The position numbers and the translations under genes were made by a program. Below, in pieces: positions 10,986-25,932 of a stretch of DNA of 51,065 nucleotides (its first letter is position 1; every line of letters starts with the position of its first letter). Source of the stretch: Porogramme epimiltina (lineage: Eukaryota > Basidiomycota > Agaricomycetes > Polyporales > Polyporaceae). The DNA is taken from positions 1-51,065 of the forward strand of contig FTLJ01000860.1 in assembly GCA_900155495.1 (NCBI GenBank). Direction: 5' to 3'. The notes under the pieces were generated by a model that was given only the letters and a program-made list of their open reading frames with translations, searched no databases and had not been told where the DNA came from.

Positions 10986-12516
10986 TCACACGCCATACAT
11001 CGCGCGCGCGTTCGCCGCGCTCTCGCGAAGGACACGGAGTGCGTCCCAGGGCGTCGAGCCCTCGGAGACGCGCTCGTTGGCGACGTCGGCCGTGAACTGC
11101 GCCGTCCACGGGATCATAGCGGAGTGCGAGAGCGGAAGGCGGCCCTTGACGGCGGGGAGGGAGGCGTAGAGGTTTGAGGGCGCCATGAATGGCGCGTCAG
11201 TTTCGAGGAGGATGCGCAGAGGCGCGTCGGGCGCGATGGCGGTGGCGGAGGCTGCCAGTTGACGGACGACCTCGGCAGTGTTGTGGTTGGTGGCGTAGGT
11301 AATCACACCTGCGCGAGTGTGGCGGGTTGTCAATTGCAGCGCGTCAGTCGGTGTAGCGCGTTACGGCGGTGTCAGGTGCAATACGAACCTGTGATACCAA
11401 TGTAGAGGTTGGGGAAGTGCGCGAGCATGCGCGCGGCCCATTCCGGCGAGTCGGTGTAACAATGGATATGGATCTGCGCAAAGGATGACCGATCCAATGA
11501 GCTGAGATCGCGCGGGTGGGCGAGCCAAGAAAGACGCACCCGATGGTCTTTCGGAACGTGCTCTGTCAAAATACGCTCCGAGTCCTCCTCTGCTTCGCGT
11601 GTGTGGATTGTGAGCGGCTTTCCTAGTCGGACGGCATGTTTCAGCTGTCGAATAAAGACCTCTTGCTGGAGGTCACGAGGAGAGTTATCATAATGGTAGT
11701 CAAGACCCATTTCACCCCATCCTACGCAGCGAGGGTGTTCCATCGCCTGAAGACTGAGGGGCGTTCAGTCAATGCACACAAGAATACTAGATTCGAAAGC
11801 CTACATCTTACGCTCTATCTCGTCCGTGTAATTCTTCGCTTCATGTCTAGAGGAGCGTCAACGGAACCCACTGGGCCAGCGTTGTTGATGGAATAGTGCT
11901 CACGGATGAACGCCTGTAGAAACGCGACGGGTCTTAGTCCAGCGTCCAAACCCAAAGCCCTCCTGACGCGGCTCGCTCACGACAAATGCAGCCCGACGGA
12001 GCTAACAAACGCACCCATGACAAACCAGTACTCGGTCTCACCCCACATCTCCTTCCTCCCTTCCTCCGTGAGCGCGGAGTCCGCGATCTCGCGCCACGCG
12101 CCGTGCTCTTCTGCTTCACAATAGACGTCGACGATCGCGCGCACGCCGGCGCCGCCGTAAAGCGCGCGCACAAAGTCGTAGACGGTTGCGTGTGCCCCGC
12201 TACGGTACTTGCTGCGGTAAAGCGAATAGGTGGAGATAAGGTGCGTGTGCGTGTCCACGATCGGCGCCGCGGCGGGGTCGGGGCGCGCGGGATGTGGAGG
12301 TAGGACGAGATGCGTCTCGGCAGGGACGGAGGACTTCTTCTTGCCCATCTTGCGGGTGGATTTCGACGAGGCGTAACGCAAGGAGGAGATATGGCTGGTA
12401 CCGCAGCGAGAAGCAGGAGGCTTGCGTAAATGACAGAGGGAGGGACTGATTAAGGGCTCGGGCCGGTGCCGAAGGAGAAGAGAAAGATGATACGGCGGGA
12501 AGAGGAATGACTGCAT
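10986..12516 (-). CDS. TatD-family metal-dependent hydrolase (putative deoxyribonuclease)
   Basis: Exons read downward are 12015-12516, 11904-11913, 11805-11846, 11540-11753, 11389-11473 and 10986-11308. The product is 391 aa from ATG 12516 or 335 aa from ATG 12348 (MGKKKSS). Motifs run in TatD order: IVDTHTHL (metal-binding HxH), MGVHPHEAK, CVGWGEMGLDYHY, KPLTIHTREAE, IHIHCYTDSPEWA, GITGVITYATN and LLETDAPFM. TatD proteins are TIM-barrel nucleases of the amidohydrolase superfamily, linked in yeast and animals to DNA fragmentation and repair. The 10-nt second exon supplies GVHP and is required for the HPH motif. The optional 56-residue leader is basic and hydroxylated (RYASSKSTRK), compatible with a mitochondrial presequence, so two start sites may give two destinations (inference). 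Confidence 0.93.
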
Positions 12517-13061
12517 GCTGACTGTACTGTGTAGGACTGGTCCAGATCACAGCGGTGCCGAGCTGAGCATGGATTGCGCCATATGGATGTTCGTGGTGGA
12601 CAGGCGAGGTGGCAGTTCGGAATAAACCCGAGATGCACATCGAAAACGCTCGTGTCCAGGCATGTGCAATCAAAACAAACATTGACTCGATACGGAGAGC
12701 GAGCTGAAGAGGTTGTTATCGAAGTATAACAAATTGGTCGACAGGGCAACAACGCATGTACTACTAACAGGGTCCATACTACATACAACTCTAAACAAGC
12801 ACGCTACATCACGTCGCGCATTATAGCGTCTAATTCATAATCATGACGAAGGGGCGAGTACTATCTGGCTGTAAGGATACACGTACACAGTATAAGTCGG
12901 TGTATACAAAGTAAGCTCGGAACGAGCGTGCGCTGCGCCGAGTGGCTTTATCCAGGCAATAACTTCACCTAACGAGCGTACCAGTATGCGGACTGCCTCA
13001 GGAGTAAACAGCGGTTTGGAGGTATCCACAACGTCATGGCGCGGGGAATCTAGGGTGCGAT
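12517..13061. other. promoter region of the TatD gene and 3' flank of the TM protein gene
   Basis: Both neighbours are transcribed on the minus strand. The reading frames here overlap the TatD leader or are short, and no separate gene is supported. Confidence 0.45.
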
Positions 13062-14130
13062 CTACTTGTGCGCCGCAGGCACAGGCCAGAACACAGCAGC
13101 TGTGCCCGCAATAAGACAAGTTCCCATGCAGACCGATGCCACGACCCCACCGCTCTTGGCAAGGCTAGACCAGGAAAAGGCCAGCACCCCGACAAGAGCG
13201 AAAGTAAAGCCGACGATAGACAGCCACATGCACAGTGAGTGGCAATGGTCGAGCAAGTGTGTGGGTGGGTGGCCGCGTCGGAAGGGCCCCACTTGCTCGA
13301 GGTGAGGGTTCGAAGACCAAATGGGTGGGTCGCTGCTGGTAGTTGACGAGCGTGACTGGTCCTCTGGTACGGCGTCCGAACCGGTGGAAGCGCCAGCTCC
13401 ATTACCGCTTCCTGTGTTAACTGCGCTGTCCGAAAGGCCAGATTCGACCTTACGCTCCTCGCGCTTGGCGGCAGTGAGCTTGTAGCGGATGAGGAAGAAG
13501 GCGGCGAGGAACGCGAGAATGGCAGCGAAGATGTGCACGACGAGGGCCCCGGTGAGCGCTGCGTTGGCGACTTGGCTGGGCCACGGTTCTTTGTTCGGGT
13601 CGTCTGGTGCGGTGGTGCCCAGCAGCTGAGATTCCATCGCGGCGAAGAAGGTGGTCTGGGGAAAGATGGTAAATCAAACGGATCGGGCTGGTGAATAGGA
13701 CCAACGGAACTATGACGCTAATGAGTTGCAGACGGTCCATCCAGGACCCTACCAGTTCGTTCATAGCCCGTTTGCGGGCTTTCTCGTCCGTCTCATCTTG
13801 ATCCAACTGTGTCCCTGTAAGGCGAATGCGGGTGAAAACATGAGTACAAGGAACGTCATGGCGTCTGCAGATGACACGAACATTTGCGGGGGGGATTAGT
13901 GCTATTGAAATTGGTCTCCAGAGGAACATACACAGGTGACGGGCGGTCGCGCTGAGGAGAGACTGTGAAAATCGGCCCGCCTCTGCCGAGCAAACGGGCA
14001 GTGGGGGTACGAGCTGAGCGTAGAGGAGAGGGCTCTTCCGTCACAGGATATGTGTCTGGCAGGACTAAACGTGCTGTTCCGGCCCGGCTCAGTTTGACAT
14101 ACCGCCAAGCGAGCATTAAGACTCACGCAT
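13062..14130 (-). CDS. hypothetical three- to four-pass membrane protein
   Basis: Exons read downward are 14127-14130, 13882-14055, 13711-13814 and 13062-13655, giving 291 aa. The N-terminal part is Pro-rich and soluble (TNFNSTNPPRKWTQLDQDE), followed by KARKRAMNELVGSWMDR. A first hydrophobic stretch is LQLISVITTFFAAM. A strong TM follows (residues around LVVHIFAAILAFLAAFFLI), then a Ser/Gly-rich loop and two C-terminal TMs (LSIVGFTFALVGVLAFSW; GTCLIAGTAAVFW). This layout is common in agaricomycete proteins of unknown function and loosely resembles DUF6535 proteins; I do not assign a function. The first coding exon would be only ATGC, placed by phase and by the TATA element at 14210. An unspliced start at ATG 14116 is the alternative. 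Confidence 0.7.
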
Positions 14131-14209
14131 ATTGTTCGTAGTTATGGCAAAGGGTGTGGAGTGTTGTGAGGGGGTTGAGCTGATGAGAAGAGGGCGTGTC
14201 TTGGTAGGA

Positions 14210-14215
14210 TATATA
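14210..14215 (-). promoter_or_regulatory. TATA box upstream of the membrane-protein gene
   Basis: TATATA lies about 80 bp before the proposed ATG at 14130. This spacing supports an ATG at 14130 or 14116 rather than further upstream. Confidence 0.45.
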
Positions 14216-15589
14216 GAAGATGTAAAAGGTCTAGAGTGAAGATTATTGAATACACCGGTGGGCGGGAAGCCGATGCTGAGTCGGAGGTAGGAAGGACCAC
14301 TCGGCAGAAGGAAGCCCGATTTAGGGATAGCGGTGGTGGAGACCATGTTCGGGTGTAGAAGTTGATACACAAGTGACGATATCCGTCACCGCCCGCCTTG
14401 ACGGATAGCCATCGTCGAACTGGCGAGCACCACCTCTTTGATCCCGAGCGTGGTCTTGAGTGGAGCTTGTCCGAAGTCGGCGCTCGCGATCATCCCGTCC
14501 GATGATCCCCCGAACAACCGGAGCCTAAGAGGGGCTGCAAGTAAGTACTATAGCCTTGTAGCGACCAAAGTCAGGCCACGGATGGAGCACTTGATGTCAG
14601 ATGGAGCCGTGAGCGTCGCGTGCGTCTCGGTGCGGCTTGTACTGCGCTGTCAATAGCATGCTGGTAGTGTACACTTGGAGCGTGGCAGCATCTACAGGAG
14701 CTGGCATATATCGGCGACGAGAAGGCAGCTGTGATAGAGGACTTTGAGTGACCTACGCCGCATTGATCACGGCACTCGACAACTAAAGGAAGTACTCAAC
14801 ATGCGGGCGTGGTTGAGGCGTCTGGGGTTCGTGGGAATATATAGCCGCTACTCCAGCTGAGACTCCGGTTGCCTACCAAAAGCGTGTTGCGCTTTCTTCA
14901 ACTATGCCTTGCATAGGACAAACCTTGCCCGCTTGCCAGTCCTTTAATCCCTACTATGCCACGTCGGTACAAGTGGAAAGAAGATGGGACTGCGATGCAG
15001 GGTACAGCATGACTCATCTTCGATGTCGAGTAAGTCTATATTCTTGTCCTTGAACACAACGCGCCTTGCCCTCAGAGTTGACCCCTGTTATGTTGCTGAA
15101 GAGACCGCTACTTCACAGGGCTCATATAAAGGCTGAGGAGAGATATACGGCCAATGATCTAGCCTGCGAATATTCCCAGAAACAAATTGAAGACAGGTGT
15201 AGGATCTAGATTGACATTCGTTCAGGCAGCCTAGTGTTCTTCAATCGCGTGCTCTCAACTATGTCGGGGAAGCTTACGCTTACGGCAACTGCATATGTAC
15301 ATTCACCACGAGCAGTGGGGGTGCTAGAACATTTGGTCAGTGGTTCCGCTCCTTACAATGTCGGAGAGTTTTGTGTTCACCCCCTTCGCTTATGTAAAAA
15401 ACTGACCTTGCACCGACTTATTTGTGTGGTGATTAGGTCCCGGTCACACATAGCTTCTATAGAGCGTGGCACTAGTCTCGGCTCTGTTTAGGTGCGTACC
15501 CCACATCGGTTCGCCATTATGTTCGTTCACCTGAGTACCGGCGTTCGCATGTCTAGTACAATAATACAACCGTTAGAACAGACATTTCG
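14216..15589. other. long intergenic stretch, no gene recognised
   Basis: This is about 1.4 kb with only short frames on both strands. One frame (15234-15491 plus) is uninterrupted for 85 codons but has no known motif. No repeats or transposon remnants were recognised by eye. Confidence 0.4.
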
Positions 15590-15784
15590 TCATATCTTCC
15601 ACGCTATGACGAGTGCTGTCAATATTATTACTGCACCATGGGCTGTCACCGTGATGAAAGCTGTAGCTGGGTCTATTCCGTTCAGACGTGCAAGTTGAAT
15701 CTCTCGGGCCAAAGTTTGGGGGGTGACGTCACTGACAGTGATCGCTGGGCGTCTAGCGAATGGTAGGTTCATGTCTTCGCTCAT
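15590..15784 (-). CDS. possible small tail-anchored protein (64 aa), unrecognised
   Basis: An ATG-initiated frame encodes 64 aa with a polar N-terminus (MSEDMNLPFARRP), a helix-prone centre (LAREIQLARLNGID) and a hydrophobic C-terminal end (GAVIILTALVIAWKI) that could anchor in a membrane. It is the only coding-like frame in the 14.2-16.1 kb gap. No family was recognised and no introns are needed. It may be real, a relic, or chance. Confidence 0.3.
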   Translation of the reverse strand: MSEDMNLPFARRPAITVSDVTPQTLAREIQLARLNGIDPATAFITVTAHGAVIILTALVIAWKI

Positions 15785-16150
15785 CGACTTCCTTCTTACG
15801 ATTCTGCTCTAGACTTTAAACGGCTATGTGATAACCCCCCCCTCCCAACTACCGCACGGATGCGCCATTGAAATAACGCACCCTCGCCGTATCTATGTAG
15901 CGTGCCCAAGAACCGTGGCCGAAAGAGCACCCGGAAGAGGCTGACGGTGTCGACGTTCTCCAACCACCCTCACCCGTGCGTGCCCGACAGCAGTTAGCCT
16001 CACACAGGATGCCAGCCTCCCCAGAAATACTTATGAGGCTTCCGTCTGTCTCCCTCTTTCCCCTTGCCCATCTCCTTCTCTCGGCCAAGTCTCGTGTCCT
16101 CGCTCTTCGTCAACTCGTCTTACATTGCTATCCACCTATCGCTGTCACCG
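15785..16150. other. promoter/5' flank of the kinase gene
   Basis: This is short and pyrimidine-rich towards 16030-16100 (CCGTCTGTCTCCC, TCCTTCTCTCGG), as is usual just upstream of fungal start sites. No TATA box was recognised. Confidence 0.4.
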
Positions 16151-18693
16151 ATGCTGTTCTTGAGGAACAACCTACTCATTCGCAAGTCGAAGCCTGGCCT
16201 GGCTGCCAGATTGACACCCTCCCCTCCAGAGGCCAGCTACCCAGATCGTCATGTACGTCCAATGACATTCCTTCCTACCCTGTCGTTCACCTCGTATTGC
16301 ATCCCAGGCTGTTCAAAGCGTCCAAGTCGTCGTAGACGCAAGCAAGCATGCACCCGCGGGAGTCGATGTGCATGTACGGATGGTACTCGAGGCTGACGGC
16401 CAACTGGTATGCTTCGTTCCCTTGCGCGGCGTGAGGACTCTGCTTGACCTTGAGCCTCAGAGGGCATGCAACGTTCAGCACATCGTTGAGACCCCATCGC
16501 CATCCCCAAGCTCAAGCACCTCGTCCTCACCATCCCCACCCGAGCGCCATGCTCTTCCCCCGCAGCCGCTGAACGCGTGCCATGTCAGGATGGAGGCAGC
16601 TCGTCGCCTTCATCCTCAACCTGCGCTGCCCGCTGTTAAGCCCGAAGATCTCGTTCCGTACGACGTTATCGGTGCCGGTGGCCAAGGTTCCGTTATGGCA
16701 GTGCTCCACAAGCCGACGCAGCAGCTGTTTGCGATGAAGATCATCCCGAAGGACATTCACAATCGAAGGATGCTCGAGCTCGTATTCCGGGAGCAAGCCG
16801 CGTCTCTGGAGCTGGTCGGGTGCCACTTTTTCGCCCAGCTAAGAGCAAGCTGGGAGGACAACGCCAACTTTTATCTTCTTTTCGTGCGTTCTATTCTGAC
16901 TCCATGTCAAGTCTACAACTAAATGTCTCTCTCCAGGATTATTGTTCAGGAGGAGACCTCGCCAAGAAGATTGACAGGAGCCCTAATGGACGTCTCGAGA
17001 TGTCACAAGCCAAGAAGTACTTCGGAACGATTGTACGCGTCTCGCTCTTTCTAGCATGCCACAGTGGTTGACTATTCTACGCATAGGTTCTTGGCCTTGA
17101 GTACCTGCACGCCCGCGGGATCATCCACAGGGACCTGAAGCCCCAAAACGTCCTTGTCACCGGCGACGGGCACCCCAAGATCATCGATCTCGGCCTGGTC
17201 AGCACAGAGGGCCGCACCGCAGAACAGCACCCATGGATGCACCTCGTCGAGTGGGTTCTCGGACCCGGCCTTCGCAGCATGCGAGAGTATATGAGGGAGC
17301 ACACGACCGACAAGGCCAACAACATTGGGACTAGTAGATGCGGCACCGTAGGATACATTCCCACCGAGGTGTTCCGCGGAGAGCCGCACACTATCCGCTC
17401 TGATGTGTTCAGCCTGGGTGTGACCTTTTACGAGATGATCCACGGGAAGGTACGGACTTGTGGAGACCCGCATGTCGTATATTATCGCTCACCGGCCGTA
17501 CAGCTTCCCTACGGAATCACGCACCGGCATCGCGATATGAAGGTCGTGTATGATCTCATGATGACGCAGCCACTCGTCTTCGGGGAGCATGTCGACCTTC
17601 TGATGCGCGACCTACTGACCAAGGTACGCACGCGAGAAAGCTCGTTTTCGAACATTGCTGACCGGTGTGTTGAAGATGCTGGCTCTCGACCCCTCTGAAC
17701 GCCCAACCATGGAGCAGATCAAGTGCCACGCTGCCCTCGCTGACCTGTGAGTTGTGCATGTTGTCGCTGATATTTTCCCATCGTACTGACTTCGGAGCAG
17801 CAACTGGGAGGAGCTCGCCTCTCCCCCTCTCCCCAGGGAGACGTATCCTTCTGCGGCATACCAACCAGTACGTTTACCCACTTCTACGTTGACAGCGTTC
17901 AGATCGCTGACAAGATGTACAGAGCGAAGAGGCCAAGCAAGTCAAGTTTGGAGTACCCTTCCCGGAAGGCAAGGCGCCTCACTTCTGGTTCCAGTACACC
18001 TCGCCTTCCCTCCACCCCAAGACGGAGGTCTCAGAGAAGAAGCCTTTGCTCAAGAAGACCGCCGAGCAGCCGAAGGCGACGCCGACGCCGCAGCCGACGC
18101 CCCGCCCCGTCCCTATGGAGCTCGCTGCCACATTCGCCCACGTCCCTCGGCCGCTCCAACCGCCTTTCGCACCGCGGACCAACTCGCCGGACGGCGCCAG
18201 CAGCGTTCGCACAGCCTCCGCGACGCTCTGCTCTTCTCTCCGCTCAGCCGGCTCGTCCGCCACGGCGGTCTCAAGGCCTTCACCAGCCCCCTCCCCCTCT
18301 GGAAGCCAACCTCGCCCCTCGCCCACGCACCCCACGCCGAAGCGCGCAGCATCGTACACTGCGCAACAGCTGCACTCAACAATTTCGTCCACCATCCAGG
18401 ACTCAGCGGTCGCTTCCGTCCGATCCCCTGGTGGGAGGACGTTGGTGGACCCCGATGGCGCATGGTCGACCTCCGCGACGGTTGGTGGTGATTCGATGTC
18501 GTACTCGTCGATCACCCTCAGCCGGCCGCTTGGACGAATCCGCGCCGTCGTTACAGTCTCTGAACGGACAGACCGAGAGCAGCCGGCGACGATGGGGATC
18601 CAGGACCTGCTTGATCGAGCGTGGCGGGCCTTCAAGGGTGTCCCCACTGCTCAGCGCAGGCCTGGAATGAGGCGGCTCAACCTCCTGGAGTAG
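16151..18693 (+). CDS. Ser/Thr protein kinase with DLG motif and extended activation segment
   Basis: Eight exons (16151-16252, 16308-16883, 16937-17032, 17087-17449, 17504-17623, 17676-17746, 17801-17867, 17923-18693) encode 721 aa. The kinase domain starts near residue 150: glycine loop GAGGQGSV (from 156), VAIK-type Lys178 in [17 protein letters not shown] with Asp274, and metal motif DLG (292-294) instead of DFG. The APE position reads PTE (350-352). About 55 residues separate DLG from PTE, including an insert with [14 protein letters not shown]. The C-lobe ([33 protein letters not shown]) is intact, so the enzyme is probably active. An AGC-like hydrophobic tail ([10 protein letters not shown]) may follow. 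The C-terminal third is Pro/Ser/Thr-rich and likely disordered. Family within the kinome is uncertain. Start at 16151 is chosen because splicing to 16308 keeps frame. Confidence 0.87.
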
Positions 18694-19530
18694 TTCCGAT
18701 CTCTCTTCGGGGTTGTTGGCCTCATGCAGGTTTCCCTCCACTCGGGTGGTGATGCGCATTCCGCAGATCTCGCGGACTTGCGCCTGTACTCCACGGCTGT
18801 CCATCGGCCACCTTCGCTTTCCGTCGCATTCCATCCCGCTCTCCGAGGTCTCCTCCTTTTTTCTTACCTTTACGTTTCACTCGGTTTAATCTTGGCACAC
18901 CTGCGTCTGAACGTCTTAGTTTACAACCTAATTCGGTGCCCAGGCACCCTCAAAAGTACTATAGTTCGTTCATTTTCCGCCTCCGTACGCTTCCTCCTAG
19001 CACTCTCGCCGTAATTCTCTACATTCCTCTCCCTTCTCCTATCCCTCTCCCCCATCCCTGCATATTCCTCTTATCTTCTGTTACCACATTTTTCGCCCTT
19101 CTCCTCCCTTACATCCTTGCCCTTTCTTATACACCCTTCCTCCTTCCTCTTTCCTATATCTCCTTCCTTAGATCCCTTCCCCTTCCTCATATTTCCGTCT
19201 CTGCTGTGTCGTCGCTCTCGCTCTCATGTTTCGATGTGTTGTTACAAAACTAATATGGAAAATCTCCGAAAAAATTGAACTGAGATCACATCTTGACTAG
19301 TCAGAAGCTCATCGAGAACCCTCCCCCAAATCGAAAACATCGCGTATTACCGTCACCTGAGAAGATCTTCGCTGGCTAACGATGACGGCTGGATGTTCTC
19401 CTACCCTATCACCTTATGAAGGGAAGACGATCCTATTGACTGTGCACAAATACGCGGGGGTCTCAACATTCGACGGGGCATCACAACTAGCAAGGGGTTT
19501 CTCATATTCACAATATAAGCCATCTATCAG
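18694..19530. other. convergent intergenic with long polypyrimidine tract
   Basis: This contains the 3' flanks of the kinase and mtTFB genes. From about 18985 to 19215 the plus strand is almost entirely C and T in irregular CTCCCTTCTCC units. No gene is visible. Confidence 0.55.
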
Positions 19531-21025
19531 CTAGTCATCATGCATAAAAGCGTCAATGAGCAAGTCCTATACGCGCGTCAGCCCCGTACACAATGACAGA
19601 ACTGAGCAGCACACTCACAGCAGGCTTGAACGGCCACCTGTCAAATGCCCGTAAGATGAGTGCCCATTCGGCAACGTTGAGGTCGCGAGGGCGCTTAGTA
19701 ATATTAACGCGTTCTGTACGTGGAAGGGCAGTGTCTGTGAGTGACTGAAGGAGTGTCCTGGAACCTGGCGCGAGGGAGCTACAGTAATGGTGAGCAATCA
19801 TTAAATGTTAGATAATATAGACATTTACTCCATCGCGCCCTTCAGCGGCGTGCTCTTCAACACAAACAGCCGTCGGAGAACATAATCCCATTGGTCTGTC
19901 ATACCCTTCTGTATGATCTACATAGAAGACCTCAACAGTGTACACAGTATGAGGTGGAAGAAACCTAACCTGTTCTGCATATGGAACAACCGTGGCCACA
20001 TGCATCGGTTGCCCAGGGGATTTATTTCCTTTCCGCAATCCTATGGGTGGGTGGAAATGGTCCGAGTAAGGCGCAAGCTTGTCTGGCTCGACCGATTCGG
20101 TGACCTCAGATGTAGCCTCCGCAATGACGGACAGTTTACCCCGCTTGCTCGTTCCAATTTGCCCTGTCACACGCTATAAACCGCTCACGAGTTAGTGATA
20201 TACCACGTAAAATGCTCGGGAAGTCCGCACCGACCAGACCAGGTCACTCATGAGGATACTCATCGGCACGCGACCGTATTTGAAAAGCCAAGAGCGTTCT
20301 GGTATACTACGGAAAAGTTGAGCGATCAGCTGTTCTCCATGTATCGTCTGGGGGAGGTGGGAGACAAAGTGTAAGTTGGGGACTGGGCGCGAGATGTACA
20401 TTAGTTCTGGTATACAAATAGCTGAGTTAGAGCTCACTGGAGGCGTCCCATGGTGTTGCTTCTACATCTCGCAGTAGGCCTTCTGAATCTATATCGCTGT
20501 ACGTCGCCCATTGGTGGCCGGATAAAGGCACAACGGTGACACGAGGATCCGCATCTTGAAGAGGCTGGGACGCTGAGTAAGAAGTTGGGTTCATATAGGC
20601 TGAAACTTACTCGCAGATACTCCAAGTAACCTTCATCTTCCTCTAGGATGATGAGTTTCTTCAAAGAAGAAGAGGGGTGCTCGAGCAAGGCACGAGACAG
20701 GACGCCAGGTCCTAGGGGTTGTGGAATGTGAGATGTGTGAAGGTGTCAGAATGAGCGTGCAAAGCGTACCGGGAAACGCTTCTAAAACAACTTTGCCCCC
20801 AGCATTGCTCGGAGGTGCTGCATTGAGAACAGCCTTGGCTACTATCCTCGCTGTGTCAGGATTGCCTATGGATACACGATCCCGCCGACCGCCAAAGATC
20901 CATGGGAAGGCTTTGCGCCACGCGTCAGAGTTAAAGGGAGGGAGGGCTGTGTCGGAAGGAGGGCCAGAGGCGTATCCTCGAGAGAAGGCAGGGGTTCTAG
21001 AGCACCGTCGTAGGATGACAAACAT
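19531..21025 (-). CDS. mitochondrial transcription factor B-like protein (Mtf1/TFB, rRNA adenine dimethylase fold)
   Basis: Eight exons (20770-21025, 20611-20711, 20438-20564, 20231-20382, 19970-20173, 19829-19908, 19619-19778, 19531-19566) encode 371 aa. The N-terminus is basic and Ser/Arg-rich (RRCSRTPAFSRGYASG), fitting mitochondrial import. The KsgA/TFB methyltransferase fold follows: SIGNPDTARIV, VVLEAFPGPGVLSRALLEH (SAM-pocket strand and loop), LIILEEDEGY, FVSHLP, GEQLIAQLF and ERSWLFKYGR. The C-terminal part has WDYVLRRLFVLKSTPL, LAPGSRTLLQSLTD and WALILRAFDRWPF, ending MHDD. Such proteins help mitochondrial RNA polymerase open promoters. Between exons 3 and 4 a 55-nt intron (20383-20437) with a CTAAT branch site was preferred over a 31-nt alternative. 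The gene shares a short promoter with SMC3. Confidence 0.88.
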
Positions 21026-21316
21026 CCTGGTTTTAGAGGGAGGCGGAACAGCGACGTGAATCGGACCGAGCGGCTTCAGGTGGCAGCAGCAGTAGCCGTA
21101 GCGTGACCGACGCGTCCGTAACACAGACGCGTCTCGTTCTGTCACTCCTCACTCTCCTCCTACGACGACCATCTCCGTCCCGCCGGCATCCGCGCTATTA
21201 CCTCTAATCTGCTCGCTTCCGCTCTGCCGTCAAACCTGATAACAATTGTCTTGCTGCTCTGAAGGGACAACACTCAGTCTCAACCACCCTCTCTGGTGGC
21301 TCTGTGACCGCCCACT
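21026..21316. promoter_or_regulatory. 291-bp bidirectional promoter between mtTFB and SMC3
   Basis: The start codons at 21025 (minus) and 21317 (plus) are only 291 bp apart. The interval holds two ACGCGT boxes (21110-21115 and 21127-21132) and a pyrimidine-rich run towards the SMC3 side (CACTCCTCACTCTCCTCC). Confidence 0.75.
21110..21132 (+). promoter_or_regulatory. pair of MluI cell-cycle boxes (ACGCGT)
   Basis: Two exact palindromic ACGCGT hexamers start 17 bp apart, about 185-205 bp before the SMC3 ATG. In yeasts ACGCGT is the MBF (Mbp1/Swi6) site that drives G1/S genes, including cohesin subunits. The placement fits S-phase control of SMC3; binding here is inference. Confidence 0.6.
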
Positions 21317-25717
<4,401 letters not shown>

Positions 25718-25932
25718 TTTTTGGACTTCTTCTGACCCGCATCCCCGTTCTTCGCCTGCTGTCCTTGCTATCGTTATGACCGTCTTTGTACCAAGTATTG
25801 TATTCGTATGCCTACCCGACTCTACGTATTGTCTGGACCTTATAGCAATCGATATTGTACACTGTAGTAAGGTGTGGACGGATACCTGAAGGCGGTATAA
25901 CGAACGGGTCTATAAAGTATTCAAGTGCGCTA

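Noticed and set aside
20383..20437. 31-nt ultra-short intron in mtTFB
   Set aside because: Acceptor 20407 would give a 31-nt intron. Acceptor 20383 gives 55 nt, a CTAAT branch site and the better family sequence IPNLHFVSHLP.
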